Source: Tetracentron sinense (Eukaryota; Streptophyta; Magnoliopsida; Trochodendrales; Trochodendraceae). Taken from it: a stretch of DNA of 64,000 bases. Position 1 is the stretch's first letter. Each line of letters opens with the position of its first letter. The position numbers and the translations under genes were made by a program. Under the pieces are notes generated by a model. It was not told the DNA's origin. It saw only the letters and a program-made list of their open reading frames with translations, and searched no databases. Positions 1-10,526 of this stretch are shown here, in pieces. Location of the stretch: assembly GCA_015143295.1 (NCBI GenBank), contig CM026552.1:63502555-63566554 (forward strand), in the 5' to 3' direction.

Positions 1-460
1 GCCCACTTTGACATCCTCCCCGCCAGCTCGGGTCGTCCCAGCACGACTTTCAAGGGATACGTTGTGATGACAACGATAGAATGAGCATGAAAGTAAGGAC
101 GAAGCTTTTCCGCAGAAAAGACAAGAGCTAGACATACCTTCTCGAGCTTGCTATAATTGTACTCCGCCTTCAGAAAGGTTTTGCTGATGAAATAAACAGG
201 TTTCTCCACGCCATCACAACTCCTGACCAGGACAGAACCAAGGGCTTGCTCTGAAACAGATAAATAAAGATATAAGATTTCACCTGGCTCAGGTACCGAA
301 AGGATAGGAGCTGAGCCTAAATATTCCTTCAAGGCAAGGAAAGCTCGAGAACACTCTGGAGTCCACGCAAAAATAGAGTCATTTCTCAGCAACTCGAAAA
401 GAGGTTTGCAACGATCGGATGACTTGGAGATAAACCGATTGAGTGCCGCAATCCGGCCTG
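1..460 (-). pseudogene. Tat-1 RNase H region, cut by the window edge
   Basis: Follows RT directly on the minus strand. At the edge the complement reads as ELAGRMSKWA, the phrase seen near the end of the gypsy RNase H domain. The rest of pol lies beyond the window. Confidence 0.6.
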
Positions 461-1411
461 TCAGCTTCTGGTCTCCTTCTTCGACTTAGGCTCTGGCATG
501 TCCAGCAAAGCACGGATCTGAGCTGGATTAGCCTCAATCCCCCGTTGACTCACAAGATAACCCAAAACTTTTCCTGAGGTAACCCCAAAGGTGCACTTCT
601 CTGGGTTGATCTTTAGATTGAAAGATCGCAGAACAGAGAAAGGCTCAGCAAGGTCCGTCACCAGAGTACCTCGTACTCGACTCTTCACAACGATATCATC
701 GATGTAGACTTCAACCGTCTTGCCAAGAAGTGACCCAAACATGAGATTCATAAGACGTTGATAGCTGGCACCTGCATTCTTCAAGCCAAAAGGCATCACT
801 CGATAACAGAACAAGCCCCGCTCCGTTATGAAGGTGGTCTTCTCTCGGTCTGCTTCCGCCAGGAGGATCTGGTTATAGCCTGAATAACCATCCATGAAGG
901 ATAACATCTCGTGGCCAGCAGTGGCGTTGATGAGCCTGTCTATCCTTGGCATGGGAAAAAAGTCCTTGGGGCAGGCCTTATTGACACCAGTGAAGTCAAT
1001 ACAAACTCTCACCTTCCCGTTCTTCTTAGGCACAGCCACAACATTGGCTATCCAATCAGGGTACTGCACCTCCTGAATGAACCCGAACTGAATCAGCTTG
1101 TCAATCTCCTCGTTCACTGCATCATGATAAGCTGGAGCAAGCCTCCGAGGTTTCTGCTTCACTGGAAGGATAGCAGGATCAACATTGAGGTGATGATAGA
1201 TAACACTCGGATCGATGCCAGTCATGTCTTTGTGAGACCATGCAAAGACATCAAGGTTCTGCCTAAGGAAATTCAGCAACTCGAGCTCTTCCTCCGCTGT
1301 CAAGCTCGTCCCGACCTGCAACACCTTTGGCTCTTCTTCCGTTCCCAAATTGACAGCTCTCGTGGGCTCAACGGAAGGTCTGCACAACGATGTTTCCGAG
1401 CTCTCTTCCAC
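461..1411 (-). pseudogene. Tat-1 reverse transcriptase
   Basis: RT domain with KKNGKVRVCIDF, PKDFFPMPRID, FMDGYSGYNQI, RVMPFGLKNAGASYQ and the catalytic box VYIDDIVV, ending in the GYLVSQRGIEANP thumb region. These phrases identify a Ty3/gypsy RT of the Tat lineage. Fossil. Confidence 0.85.
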
Positions 1412-1432
1412 AACGGGAACGACCTGTAACTG

Positions 1433-2335
1433 CTATGGAGGCACAACGGAAGTAGGAAAATCGTACTTCTGCGATGCCAACTGATCACCCTTGATCTCCT
1501 GAGGCCCGTCCTGCGTTGGATATTTCAACACCTGATAGTACGAGGACGGAACAGCCTTCATCTCATGGGTCCACCAACGACCCAAGATGGCATTGTAAGG
1601 CGATGGAGCATCCAGAACGGAGAACCTGGTCTCAAGGACAACGGGTCCAGCCACAACGGGTAAGACAACGTCGCCTACAGGCTTCATCGAGCTGCCATCA
1701 AATCCGAACAGTTGAGCCTGAGCAGGGATGAGAACGGAAGGATCCAGCTTCATCTGGGTGAAAGCATGAAGATACAAGATGTCTGCTCCACTCCCGGAAT
1801 CCACGAGCACTCTCTTGATGTCGAAATCTCCTATTCTCATGGTGAGAACAAGAGCATCATAGTGAGGTCGGATTACTGCTGCCAGATCACGATCAGTGAA
1901 AGTAAGTGCCTGCTCAACGCTTCTGGTAGGCACTTGCACCTGACACACTGCAGTATCGTGAGACAGCTTCCTGGCCTTCGCCCTGAAGTTCCTCTCCACA
2001 TCTGCTTCCGGCGCTTGCACGCGGCAAATGACATTGATCGTGCCCAAGGAAGCTCCTCCACTAGTACTTGGATTACTGGCAGGTTCTCCTCCACGAGACT
2101 GGGATACCGGCTCCCTAGCATGCTCCATGCCGCCGTTGCCAGAAGCAAGATACTCTCCCAAGTACCCTTCCTGAACCAGCCTCTTCAAGTACTCCCTCAG
2201 AATACGACATCGGTTGGTGAGATGACCACGGCACTTGTGATAATGACAATACTCATGCACCCGGGGTCCCGATGTAACATCCTGCACAGCCCTAGCCGGC
2301 CACTCGAAGTACGCCTGATTCTCCATTGACCTCAT
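1433..2335 (-). pseudogene. Tat-1 zinc-knuckle-like segment and aspartic protease
   Basis: The N-terminal part has YCHYHKCRGHLTNRC, the Cys/His pattern common in the Tat gag-protease linker. The C-terminal half carries the retropepsin-like motif VLVDSGSGADILYL and the later ILGRWW segment. The protease would process Gag-Pol. Fossil part of Tat-1. Confidence 0.75.
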
Positions 2336-2389
2336 GATGGTCGCCGGGCTAACTTTGAAATTGATGCGCGGTGTTCGATCTGCAAAAGG

Positions 2390-3151
2390 TCACCGCTCAC
2401 TAGGCTGCACGCCTCTCTCTTGCTGTACTTGAGGCTGCACCTGGCGTGGCTGATACTGCTGCCTCGCCTGCTGCTGATCATTAGGACGTCTCTCCGTCCT
2501 ACTCTGCTGCTGATTAAAGTTCCCTTCCAGCGGACGCTGAACCGGCTGATCCCGTTGAGTCACATAGACTACTCTCTCCTTCTGCTTCCTTGGTGGTGAG
2601 TCCTCAGATGATGAAGACTCGTACCTCTGCTTCTTCTCCTTCCTCTTCGAAGATCGGTGTGTCCTCTCTACGACATCCATCACTCTCGTCCTGGGCTTCG
2701 GCACCGGCACAACGGATACGTCCTCCTCATACCTTCCATACTTGGTGGCACGAACCATCATCTCGTCCATCTTGACAGGATAGTCAAGAGCCAAGGACTT
2801 CTAGAGCTCGGAATGCCTAGGGATAGCATTCTTGAAAGCAGCGATACAGCTCCCTTCGTCGACTTTATCGATGTTGTGGACTTCATCAGTGAAACGCGAA
2901 ATAAAGTCCGTCAAGGATTCAGTCGGCTTCATCCTCAAAGAGAAGAGAGTATCTGCACCTGCTTTCTTCTTTTTATTGATAATGAAACGATCAATAAAAG
3001 CTGACCTGAGCTCTGAGAAATTACTGATGGAACCAGGAGGCAAGTTCCGAAACCACTTCGACGCTGCCCCAGACAGGCTGTTGGGGAAAGCTTTGCAATA
3101 CAGGTCATCATCTGGATTGCGAACAGCCATCGCATGTTTGAAATCAAACAA
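2390..3151 (-). pseudogene. Tat-1 gag, capsid (Retrotrans_gag) and basic tail
   Basis: Contains the Retrotrans_gag-type signature AASKWFRNLPPGSISNFSEL followed by FIDRF, the capsid/nucleocapsid precursor that assembles virus-like particles. The region after it is rich in Arg, Gln and Ser (2390-2794), a likely RNA-binding linker. Fossil part of Tat-1. Confidence 0.75.
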
Positions 3152-3157
3152 ATGCTC

Positions 3158-3868
3158 CTATGGATCCGTCCTTCCCGTGTACATGGGGAAGATCGGAGTT
3201 ATAAACTCGGAAGAAGTATATGACTGATTGATGGCGTCTGTGAAAGGAGAGTTCTCAACGTTGTCCTTTGTTGACTGAGCAAAGTGGTCAGGAATCCCTC
3301 CCTTCATGCTCTTAACACGAGCACCGATCAAAGCCTCCACCTCCTTGACAGTCAGCCAAGTCTTCTGGGCGTCTGCACCTCCGGTACCCCCTCTCAAGTC
3401 TTCTCGCCTTGCCCCTTCTCGTAAATCCACACGATCTGAAGGAATACTCTGCTCTGCCCGAACCTGAGGCTGCCTTACATCCCCTTCAGTAGGAAGAAGC
3501 ACAAACCTGGTTTCACGGTTCTCCGGTGCAGAAGGAGAAGAAGAGACGTCAAGCTGACGTCTCACAGAAGACCTCTGCTGTGGCACCTCATCCACCTCGA
3601 GCCTGCATGCTCGAACGCCTCCAGCCTCTCCTGCACAACTGCTGCTACCTAGTGATCTGATCCAGGCAGACTGCTGCATTTGCAACATCGCCAAAATGCG
3701 ATCAGAAACAGAAAGCTCAACAGGAGGAGGCACGGTCTTCTCTGGTTGCCCAGACGAAGGACTGGCCCCAGGGATGTGCACGACAGAAGGTACAAAAGGA
3801 GTGGCCTGAGGGGTTTGATCCTCACGCCCGAACACCGATGACTGATCAGCCATGATCACAAAGAGCAA
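3158..3868 (-). pseudogene. Tat-1 gag, N-terminal part
   Basis: Begins MADQSSVFGREDQTPQATPF close to the primer-binding region. It is a Pro/Ser/Gln-rich hydrophilic leader of the kind found before the capsid domain in Tat elements. Part of a broken gypsy element. Confidence 0.65.
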
Positions 3869-4190
3869 AGGGGGGTTCGTTTATTATTTCCCACAGACGG
3901 CGCCAATTTTTGAAGGGGAAAAATACCGTCACGAACACGCGTCAGCTATACCGTCACGAACACGCGTCAGCTACAGCTCCACACACGCTCTGGTTTACCG
4001 GTAGAAGGTTGGAGTGGAGGGTGTGACACCCTGACCTGTACTCCGATGGTAAAGTAAGTAGATGTAGAAGATGATGAACAATAAACTCTGAAATAGGCAC
4101 TGAAAGCTACGTAAAATTCTGGGAAGCACTGAACAAGTATCCTCTGAAGTACGGCCAAAAACGTGATCCCAAGCGCTAAAAATCACGGGG

Positions 4191-4200
4191 TATTTATAGG
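4191..4200 (-). promoter_or_regulatory. TATA box of the Tat-1 LTR
   Basis: On the minus strand the sequence reads CCTATAAATA. It lies in the middle of the LTR, about 290 bp before the gag-side end, which suits a U3/R promoter with a start site near 4160. Inference from motif and position only. Confidence 0.5.
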
Positions 4201-4526
4201 GTAAGGTTGGTATGGCCATCGATGACCATGGATGGCCATAGGTGTCCATACCACGTGTTTTGCACTCATTGCCAAATATGTCTGACATATCTGCCGCCGG
4301 TTGCATCACACGTGAGAGCCTCCTATGAGTCCAGTCGGACGGGATCGGACAGTACGCAGAAGTGACCAGCATTAAATGCCAAGACAGTGCTTTCGGCACA
4401 AAACAGCACTTTTGGCACACATGTCAGAATTATGAATCGCCTCCTGGTCACTTCCTCCTACGAGTCAGTCTCGTTGTTGACTCGAGCTCGGTTACGGTGT
4501 AGATGTCTTAAAATACACCAGGACAT

Positions 4527-4703
4527 CGTTGTCGGTGAGACAACGGACTCGTTGTTCATGTAACGACAAAAACGTTGTCAAGAGTACAACGGTTACGTTG
4601 TGCTGACAACGAGCACGTTGTCAAGCAACAACGGAAACGTTGTTCTACAAGAAAACTAAGACGTCGTAATGCGCACAACGTGAACGTTGTGCATCAGACA
4701 ACG
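4527..4703. repeat. Array of CAACG/CGTTG motifs with five ACAACG-N4-CGTTGT dyads
   Basis: Thirteen copies of CAACG or CGTTG fall in about 180 bp of the Tat-1 U3. Five form perfect 16-bp dyads ACAACG-N4-CGTTGT, at 4540-4555, 4586-4601, 4606-4621, 4628-4643 and 4675-4690, each with a four-base spacer of different sequence. The array lies upstream of the TATA-like box with respect to element transcription, so it may bind a dimeric factor. CAACGG fits the plant MYB core CNGTTR on its other strand. Confidence 0.75.
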
Positions 4704-4925
4704 TGTGATCCCTCTATTTTAAGCACGTGACCCCAACTCGTGTCCACGTGTCACTTTCGTGAACAAAAACGAGCTCGTTCTCCAACGCTAAGTTGATTTT
4801 ACGAATTTTATCCGTTACAAGTGCCAACCAATCTGCTTTCATAAAAGGTCGCAATATCTCCGATTGTCATGAACTGGTAAGGAACTACCATCGTGATAAA
4901 GGGACCCCCCCCCCCAAGTGCTATC

Positions 4926-4938
4926 AAGATAGACCTCA
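4926..4938. repeat. Target-site duplication of LINE N (left copy)
   Basis: AAGATAGACCTCA, matching 5178-5190 exactly over 13 bases. The sequence is part of the host LINE RT codons for KIDLR, so the right copy restores the frame. Confidence 0.85.
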
Positions 4939-5177
4939 AGAAGCCTGTGAAGTTAATTTTATCCCGAGGGAAGGAAATAGAGCGGTGGATTTCTTGTCCA
5001 AGATGTCTACTCGGGTTGAGGAACTCAGCCTCAACCCCGATAGCTTCCCTATATTACTAGCAAAACTCATTCATGATGATGAGCGAGGATGTAAAGTTTT
5101 CAGGATGTAGTTTTCCCCCCCTTTTTTGGTAGTGCAGGTAGGGGTCCTCCTAACCCCGGCTTTTCTTCCCAAAAAAA
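4939..5177 (+). mobile_element. LINE N: 5'-truncated LINE tail inserted in LINE A
   Basis: Holds only the last part of an RNase H domain (FIPREGNRAVDFLSK to CKVFRM, stop at 5108-5110), a short 3' UTR with the GGGGT-CCTCCTA-ACCCC hairpin (5141-5157) and poly(A) at 5171-5179. It is flanked by a direct repeat AAGATAGACCTCA at 4926-4938 and 5178-5190. Removing the insert rejoins the host LINE's KIDLRKAFD codons. Typical target-primed insertion of a truncated L1 copy. Confidence 0.88.
5141..5157 (+). terminator. LINE 3' hairpin, copy in LINE N
   Basis: GGGGT-CCTCCTA-ACCCC, a 5-bp stem and 7-base loop about 20 bases before the poly(A). Not a transcription terminator in the bacterial sense; a likely recognition hairpin at the RNA 3' end. 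Confidence 0.65.
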
Positions 5178-5190
5178 AAGATAGACCTCA
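5178..5190. repeat. Target-site duplication of LINE N (right copy)
   Basis: AAGATAGACCTCA directly after the poly(A). The host LINE RT continues from here as RKAFD. Confidence 0.85.
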
Positions 5191-7091
5191 GGAAAGCTTT
5201 TGATATTGTTTGATGGGACTACATTATCACCTTGCTGCAAATGATGGACTTTCCATCAACTTTCATCCATTGGCTGATACCGTGTTTTACCACTCCAAGC
5301 TTCTCAGTAGCCATAAATGGAACTCCTCAAGGATATTTAAGAAGTTCTCAAGTGCTGCGCCAAGGAGATCCTCTCTCCCCCCTCCTTTTGTTATAGCCAT
5401 GGAAGGTTTCTCGGCTCTACTTGACCAGGCTATGCATGCACCTATCCCAAGTGTGACAATCCCTTAATCTCGCACATTAGTTTTGCTGATGATTTTTTTG
5501 TGTTCCTTAAAGCAGATCTTTCTTCGGTGACCGAGCTCGGTAGCATTCTATCTAAATTCTCCTCTTTATCAAGCCTCCATCCAAATCACCAGAAGAGTCA
5601 TGTTCTTCGCTGGAACATCTTCAATCATCAAATCAGCTTTCAAGAGAATTTTAAACTTCCGGATTGGTAATTTGCCTATTAAATATTTGGGATTGCCGTT
5701 AATCTCAGGCCGACTAATTGCTTCACACTATCAACCGCTGATTGACCGGATTCTCACCAAAACTCAAAGCTGGAAAGCTTACTTCTTATCTTATGCGGAA
5801 TGGGCTGAGCTTATCAAATCAGTGTTAAACAGCCTTCACATTTACTAGGACTAAACTTCTCATCCTCCCTAAAGCTATTTCAAAGCAGATTGAAAAAATT
5901 TGCTGCAATTTTCTATGGAGAGCCCAGACCTTCGGAGAAAGATACATCCAATTGCCTGGTCGGTTGTTTGCTGTCCAAAGAAAGAGGGTTGTCTAGGAAT
6001 TCGAAAACTAACTGAGTGGAACAAAGCCGGAATTCTTAGACAAGTTTGAAGTATAGTAACTCGTGTGTTAACTCTTGTGGACAGTCTATGGGTCAAGTGG
6101 TGCTATGCTAAGTTGATTCGGAATAAATTCTTTTGGACTCTCAAAATCCCTTCAAACTGCTCTTGGATATGGCGAAAGCCTCGCCACTCTCGCCACCTTG
6201 CTAAAGGTATTATCACCCACTCTATCACCAATGGAGCAAATACCTATCTATGGCATGACCCCTGGCACCAAATGGGCATTCTGTCTGATCGTTTTGGATA
6301 CCATATTCAGTATGACTCGGGATTACCTAGCGATGCTACCATAGCAAACATCTGTAAAATTCTGAATGGGATATTCCTTCGGCAGTCTCAATTGACCTCC
6401 TCACTATCTGGAACGAGCTGCACAAGGTTGAAATCAACTCTTCTTTGACTTCAGATCGTATTATATGGACTCCAAACAGCAAGGGCACTTACTCTCTTAA
6501 ATCAGCATGGAATTGCATTCGAGCCCATAACCACTTACTTCCACGGTGGTCTCTGCTTTAGTCAGGTCAGTACATACCTCGGCAGTCCTTTATTTCCTGG
6601 CTTGCGCTCTCGAATTGCCTCCAAACGCAAGATCGGCTTCTCAGGCTCAACATCTTAACTTGCTCAAGATGTGTATTCTGTTGGGCTTCGACCGAGAATA
6701 CAACACATCTTTTTTTTTGATTGCAGATTCACTAATCAAATTTGGAAATATGTGTTTCAACTCTGCTGTTACCCTTCTCGCCTGATTCTCCCTTGGGACC
6801 GTGAGGTTGAATGGGCTGCTATGGAATTCCATGGTATAAATCTAATCCAGAATATCAAACGAGTAGCATTTTGTGCCACAATATCACATTTGGGCTAAAC
6901 GGAATAGCAGAATATTCTCGAACTCTTCCAAATAACTTGAGCATGTTAGTAATAGCATCATCACCGACACTAGACTAAAGATAAGTGCCTCAATTGATCA
7001 GGTGGAAGACTCGGCCTGCAACAGGAATTTTCTTACCAAATGGTAGCTTTCTCCTCGTTACTTTCATAAGCCCCAGCAGTGGTGCACTTGG

Positions 7092-7110
7092 CCCCCCCCC
7101 CCCCCCCCCC
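7092..7110 (+). repeat. Poly-C tract (19 C) in LINE A
   Basis: A run of 19 C in the linker just before RNase H, where LINE K encodes a short proline stretch (CPPPPH near 62960). Probably a mononucleotide expansion of proline codons. The exact length in an assembly is uncertain. Confidence 0.7.
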
Positions 7111-7620
7111 ACCAACTGATCATTGGTCTTTAACAATGACGGCTCCGTAAGAGCTGGAGGTGCGGGCTTTGAGGGTATCATACGGGACCACAGAGGAGCT
7201 CCTTTGGTGGCATATGCTACTGGGATAGTAGAAACAGACATTCTAAAGTTAGAAATCATGGCCATAGCTTGAGGTCTCGAAATATCAAAGGATTACGGAG
7301 TGCAAAACCTCATGATTGATTCTGATTCCTTACAAGCTACAAGACTTCTTTCCCCTTCGAGTGAGCCCCCTTGGACTCTAAGTAACATAGTTGCCTATTG
7401 TAAATGCCTTCTGACAAATTTTTCCTCGTACACCATCCATCATATTTGGCGTGAAAGCAACGCAGAAGCTGATTTTTTGGCAAAATTTTGTAATTCTAAT
7501 TCTTCTATAATTCTTTCACCTTGTGATTTCCCTTCTGATCTTTCTTCTATTCTTGAGAAGGATAGAGTTGGTTGTAAATACCTTAGAGTGTAATTCCTTT
7601 CTTCTTGTATATATCTGGTC

Positions 7621-7637
7621 GGGGTTCGCCTAACCCC
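7621..7637 (+). terminator. LINE 3' hairpin, copy in LINE A
   Basis: GGGGT-TCGCCTA-ACCCC between the ORF2 stop and poly(A). The stem is kept and the loop differs. Confidence 0.65.
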
Positions 7638-7660
7638 AGTGTACCCTTGAAAAAAAAAAT

Positions 7661-7930
7661 GGCATGCAAGCCTTACAATCAGACCCAAAAAAGGGGTATT
7701 CTTCAACATGCCAATTTAAGCTTAGCCTTGGCCAGATTCTTCTAGAACTTGAATCATGTTGATGACTCTTTTTGCTCACGTGGATCATGCTCAATGGGTC
7801 TCCATGAATTTGCTTGACTCCATGCCTCTTGAATGAGTTCGTTGAGTACATATTTAAAATTCCTTGCTCGTGCTCTCGTAACTAGCCCAATCGGGACTTG
7901 AACTAGATCCGTTGAAGTTGTGCTATGATT
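7661..7930 (-). mobile_element. Short gypsy-like fragment (VTRARAR segment)
   Basis: On the minus strand the translation reads VPIGLVTRARARNFKYVLNE and QANSWRPIEHDP. I recall this 'TRARAK' block from gag-pol regions of plant gypsy elements. It sits between the end of LINE A and the RT of LINE B and belongs to neither. Broken fossil of about 270 bp. The family is not certain. Confidence 0.4.
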
Positions 7931-9357
7931 TGCATCACCCTCTTTCTTAAGACAGCACATCTGGGACCAAGGCACCAAATGATACTTAGCTTTATCCCTT
8001 CTATCATTCCAGAGAAACTCCCTTTGCCTCTTTTCTATAATGGTGGCTACCAAACGAGGAATGGTGAGAGTAGACAATAAATAAGCAGGAAGGCTCTGTA
8101 AGGTACTCCAAATCAATGTCAATTTCCCTCCTTTGGATAAGTAAGCCGACTTTTACACTAATAATCTTCTCTCGATTCGATTTAAGACTGGATTTCACAC
8201 TGATTTCGTCCTATAAATAGCTCCAAGAGCCATCCCTAAATAAACTGAAGGAAGAGAGCCCACACTACAATCAAGGCAAACGGCGAGATGATTCATAACA
8301 GGAATCTCCCCTACCTTAATAATTTCAGACTTGGCCAAATTTATCCTAAGTCCCGACACAGCCTTAAAACAACTAAAATGCATCAAATATTAAGAAGAAC
8401 CCTTCTCGATGCCCTACTGAAAATAAGAGTGTCATCTGCAAATTGGAGGTGCGAATTCTTCGGACCTTGAGAGCCAATCCAAAAGCCTTCAAACCAAGTC
8501 CCTTCTGCTTTAGACACCAATCGACTTAACGCCTCCGAAGTACGCACTAATAGAAATGGAGAAATCGGATCCCCCTACTACAACCCCCTAGAACTGGGAA
8601 AAACCCCACCTAGCTACCATTCAGCAAAACAGAAAAGGAGACTGAGGTTATACACGATCTTATCCAAAGCCTCCACTTCAATCCAAACCCCATCCTTCTA
8701 AAGACATAAAGCAAGAATTCCCAATTGATGTGATCATATGTCTTCTCCATATCAACCTTGCATAAGATACCCCGACCTCCTATCCCGCACCCTCGAATCA
8801 ATGCATTCGTTGGCTACAAGAATCCCGTCCACAATTTTTGGCACCCACCTACAAACGCACTTTGCTGGGGAGAGATAAGAGAGGCAATCACCACTTTAAG
8901 AGGAGAAGCCAACACCTTCGAGAGGATCTTGTATGGGCTACTCACATGAATTATAGGCCTGAAGTCTTTGAGATCCACTACCCCGTTCTTCTTGGGGATT
9001 AAGGAAATAAACGAGCAGTTCATCACTCTATCAAACATCCCATGAAGAAAGAATTCCTGCATCACTGCCATGAAATCCCTCCCCACAATGTCCCAACACT
9101 CCCTGAAAAGCTCTATAGTAAAACCATCTGGCCCAAGAGCTTTATCCCCCCTCCATACCTCTAATAGCTCCAAGAACCTCATCCTCCGCAAACGGGGCCT
9201 CAAGAGCTAAGCGCTGATCCTGAGATAGAATATCAAAGTGAAGCCCATCGAGTTTTGGCTGCCACCTTTCCCTCTCCTGATACAGGTCCTTGTAGTAAGC
9301 AACAATATTATCTTCAATCTCCCTCTTTTCTACAATCCACCTCCCATCCACCCGCAA
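7931..9357 (-). pseudogene. LINE B ORF2 reverse transcriptase
   Basis: RT domain with DKALGPDGFTIELF, SFISLIPKKNGVVDLKDFRP, QQSAFVGG, GILCKVDMEKTYDHINWEF (8801-8700), GLRINLAKSEI (8350) and the thumb YLGMALG near 8240. The segment with the expected catalytic Asp-Asp box (about 8400-8560) is too eroded for me to read. The C-terminal end reads REFLWNDRRDKAKYHLVPWS near 8000 and stops at the gypsy-like fragment. Confidence 0.75.
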
Positions 9358-9610
9358 TTTTGATATGTAGTTTCTTTTGAGGTTAAATTAGCCATCCGAT
9401 AAAAAACATCGTGTTACCATCCCTTTCTTTGAGCCAGCGAGTTCGAGTTTTTTGCTTCCAACTAATTTCTTCGAGCCTGAGGGTAGAAATATATTCCAGT
9501 TTCTTCTCCTCTCTCTCTGAAGCCTCGGAGGGAGAGAGAGCTCGAGATGTAGCCAAGCCATCCAACTTCTCTATCCCCTGTAACAACCCTGCCAACCTCA
9601 CCTGAATCCT

Positions 9611-10495
9611 CTAAAGGACCTCCTTGTTCCAAACCATCAGTCGAGCTTTCAGAATCATACGCTTTAAACTGAAACTAGAGCTTGTGGACCTCCTCCCAGT
9701 CGCTTGGTTCCACACCTCAGACACAACCTCTCTGAATCGCTCATCCTTCAACCACATGTTCTCAAACCGGAAGGGGCTAGGCCCTCCTGAAAAACACCCT
9801 AACTCCAAAAGAAGAGGGACATGATCAGAAATGGGCCGTGGGAGAGACGACTGAAATACATTCGGGAAATGCTCCTCCCAGTCGAGGTCAATAAGAAAAC
9901 GATCAAGCCGGCTCACCACGAAATCATTTCCCGCTTGAGACCAAGTGAATGGAACCCCCCTAATTGGATAGTCTATCAGCCCATGACGATCTCCAAACCT
10001 CCTCATCTTAGCTGAGACCGAACTGCCCCCCCTCTCCTTTTTGATGATAAGCGGATACTATTGAAGTCCCCTCCCAAGCACCACGGCTTGCCCCACCGCA
10101 CACTTACATCATCCAGCTCTTCCCAAAAGATCACATCTTCGGACCTTCCAACTGGACCATAAACTCCAGTGAAAACCTAAGTGAAGTCTTCCCCTATTAT
10201 CCTGCATAAAATTGAAATCGAAAAGCTCCAACCTCCGACTCCAACACTTCCACTTTCATCCTGTCCCACATTAGCAAATACCCCAAGACGCTCCCAACGA
10301 TGGGAGTTCAATCCAACCCAAACTATGAACTGTCCACATGTCCTTAATATGATACTCCTTAGTACTTGGTAACTTTGATTCCTGAATACACACAAGTGTC
10401 GGTCTCTTGGAGCATATGAATTTCTTGACCGCTACCCTCTTCTCCAGTTGCCCCAGACCCCGAATATTCCATGAGATAATGGAAGGCCCAATCAT
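9611..10495 (-). pseudogene. LINE B ORF2 endonuclease (APE-like)
   Basis: Starts MIGPSIISWNIRGLG at 10495, with the catalytic Asn in WNIRG and Glu in CIQESKL. The YGP and GDFN motifs lie near 10150-10050 and FTWSQAGNDF and ISDHVPLLLE near 9940-9820. It would nick target DNA for target-primed reverse transcription. Frames change several times, including at about 10180-10270. Confidence 0.75.
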
Positions 10496-10526
10496 CTACT
10501 AACAGACTCCCCTCGCTTGCTGGATT

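Larger units (their letters stand above)
1..4783 (-). mobile_element. Ty3/gypsy retrotransposon, Tat lineage, 5' two thirds (Tat-1)
   Basis: Fossil LTR retrotransposon read on the minus strand in the order 5' LTR (3911-4783), primer-binding region (about 3890-3908), gag (2390-3868), protease (1433-2335), RT (461-1411) and RNase H (1-460). It runs off the left edge, so integrase and the 3' LTR are not seen. The RT phrase KACPKDFFPMPRID followed by FMDGYSGYNQI, and the TGGCGCCGTCTGTGGGAA primer-binding region, are typical of the Tat clade. The element is broken, with several breaks in the visible part. Its LTR abuts LINE A, so it probably inserted into LINE A. Its age cannot be set because only one LTR is in the window. 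Confidence 0.88.
3911..4783 (-). repeat. 5' LTR of Tat-1
   Basis: Lies just upstream of the primer-binding region on the minus strand. In plus orientation it begins TGAAGGGG and should end in CA near 4783, just before LINE A coding sequence. About 0.87 kb. It carries a TATA-like box (4191-4200) and an upstream array of CAACG/CGTTG motifs (4527-4703). Next to the gag end it has a short tandem duplication of a CCGTCACGAACACGCGTCAG unit (3931-3972). The outer end is approximate because the partner LTR is outside the window. Confidence 0.7.
4784..7659 (+). mobile_element. LINE A: L1-type LINE, RT to 3' end, degenerate
   Basis: Plus-strand LINE starting inside the RT domain (NQSAFIKGRNISD near 4830) and running through the thumb (PIKYLGLPLISGRL near 5680), the zf-RVT linker (6540-6760) and RNase H (about 7100-7590). 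ORF2 ends CKYLRV at 7593. The 3' UTR holds the GGGGT-loop-ACCCC hairpin (7621-7637) and a poly(A) run at 7650-7659. Sequence is close to LINEs I/J and K (RNYHRDKG and FADD type). The frame is broken many times. It is interrupted by small LINE tail N (4939-5177). The missing 5' half is probably beyond the Tat-1 element. Confidence 0.85.

Noticed and set aside
911-1429. 172-residue plus-strand frame
   Set aside because: It is the complement of the Tat-1 RT region, which reads well on the minus strand; the plus frame resembles nothing.
6990-7265. 91-residue minus-strand frame with a glycine run
   Set aside because: The glycine run is the complement of the poly-C tract in LINE A, and there is no support for a gene.
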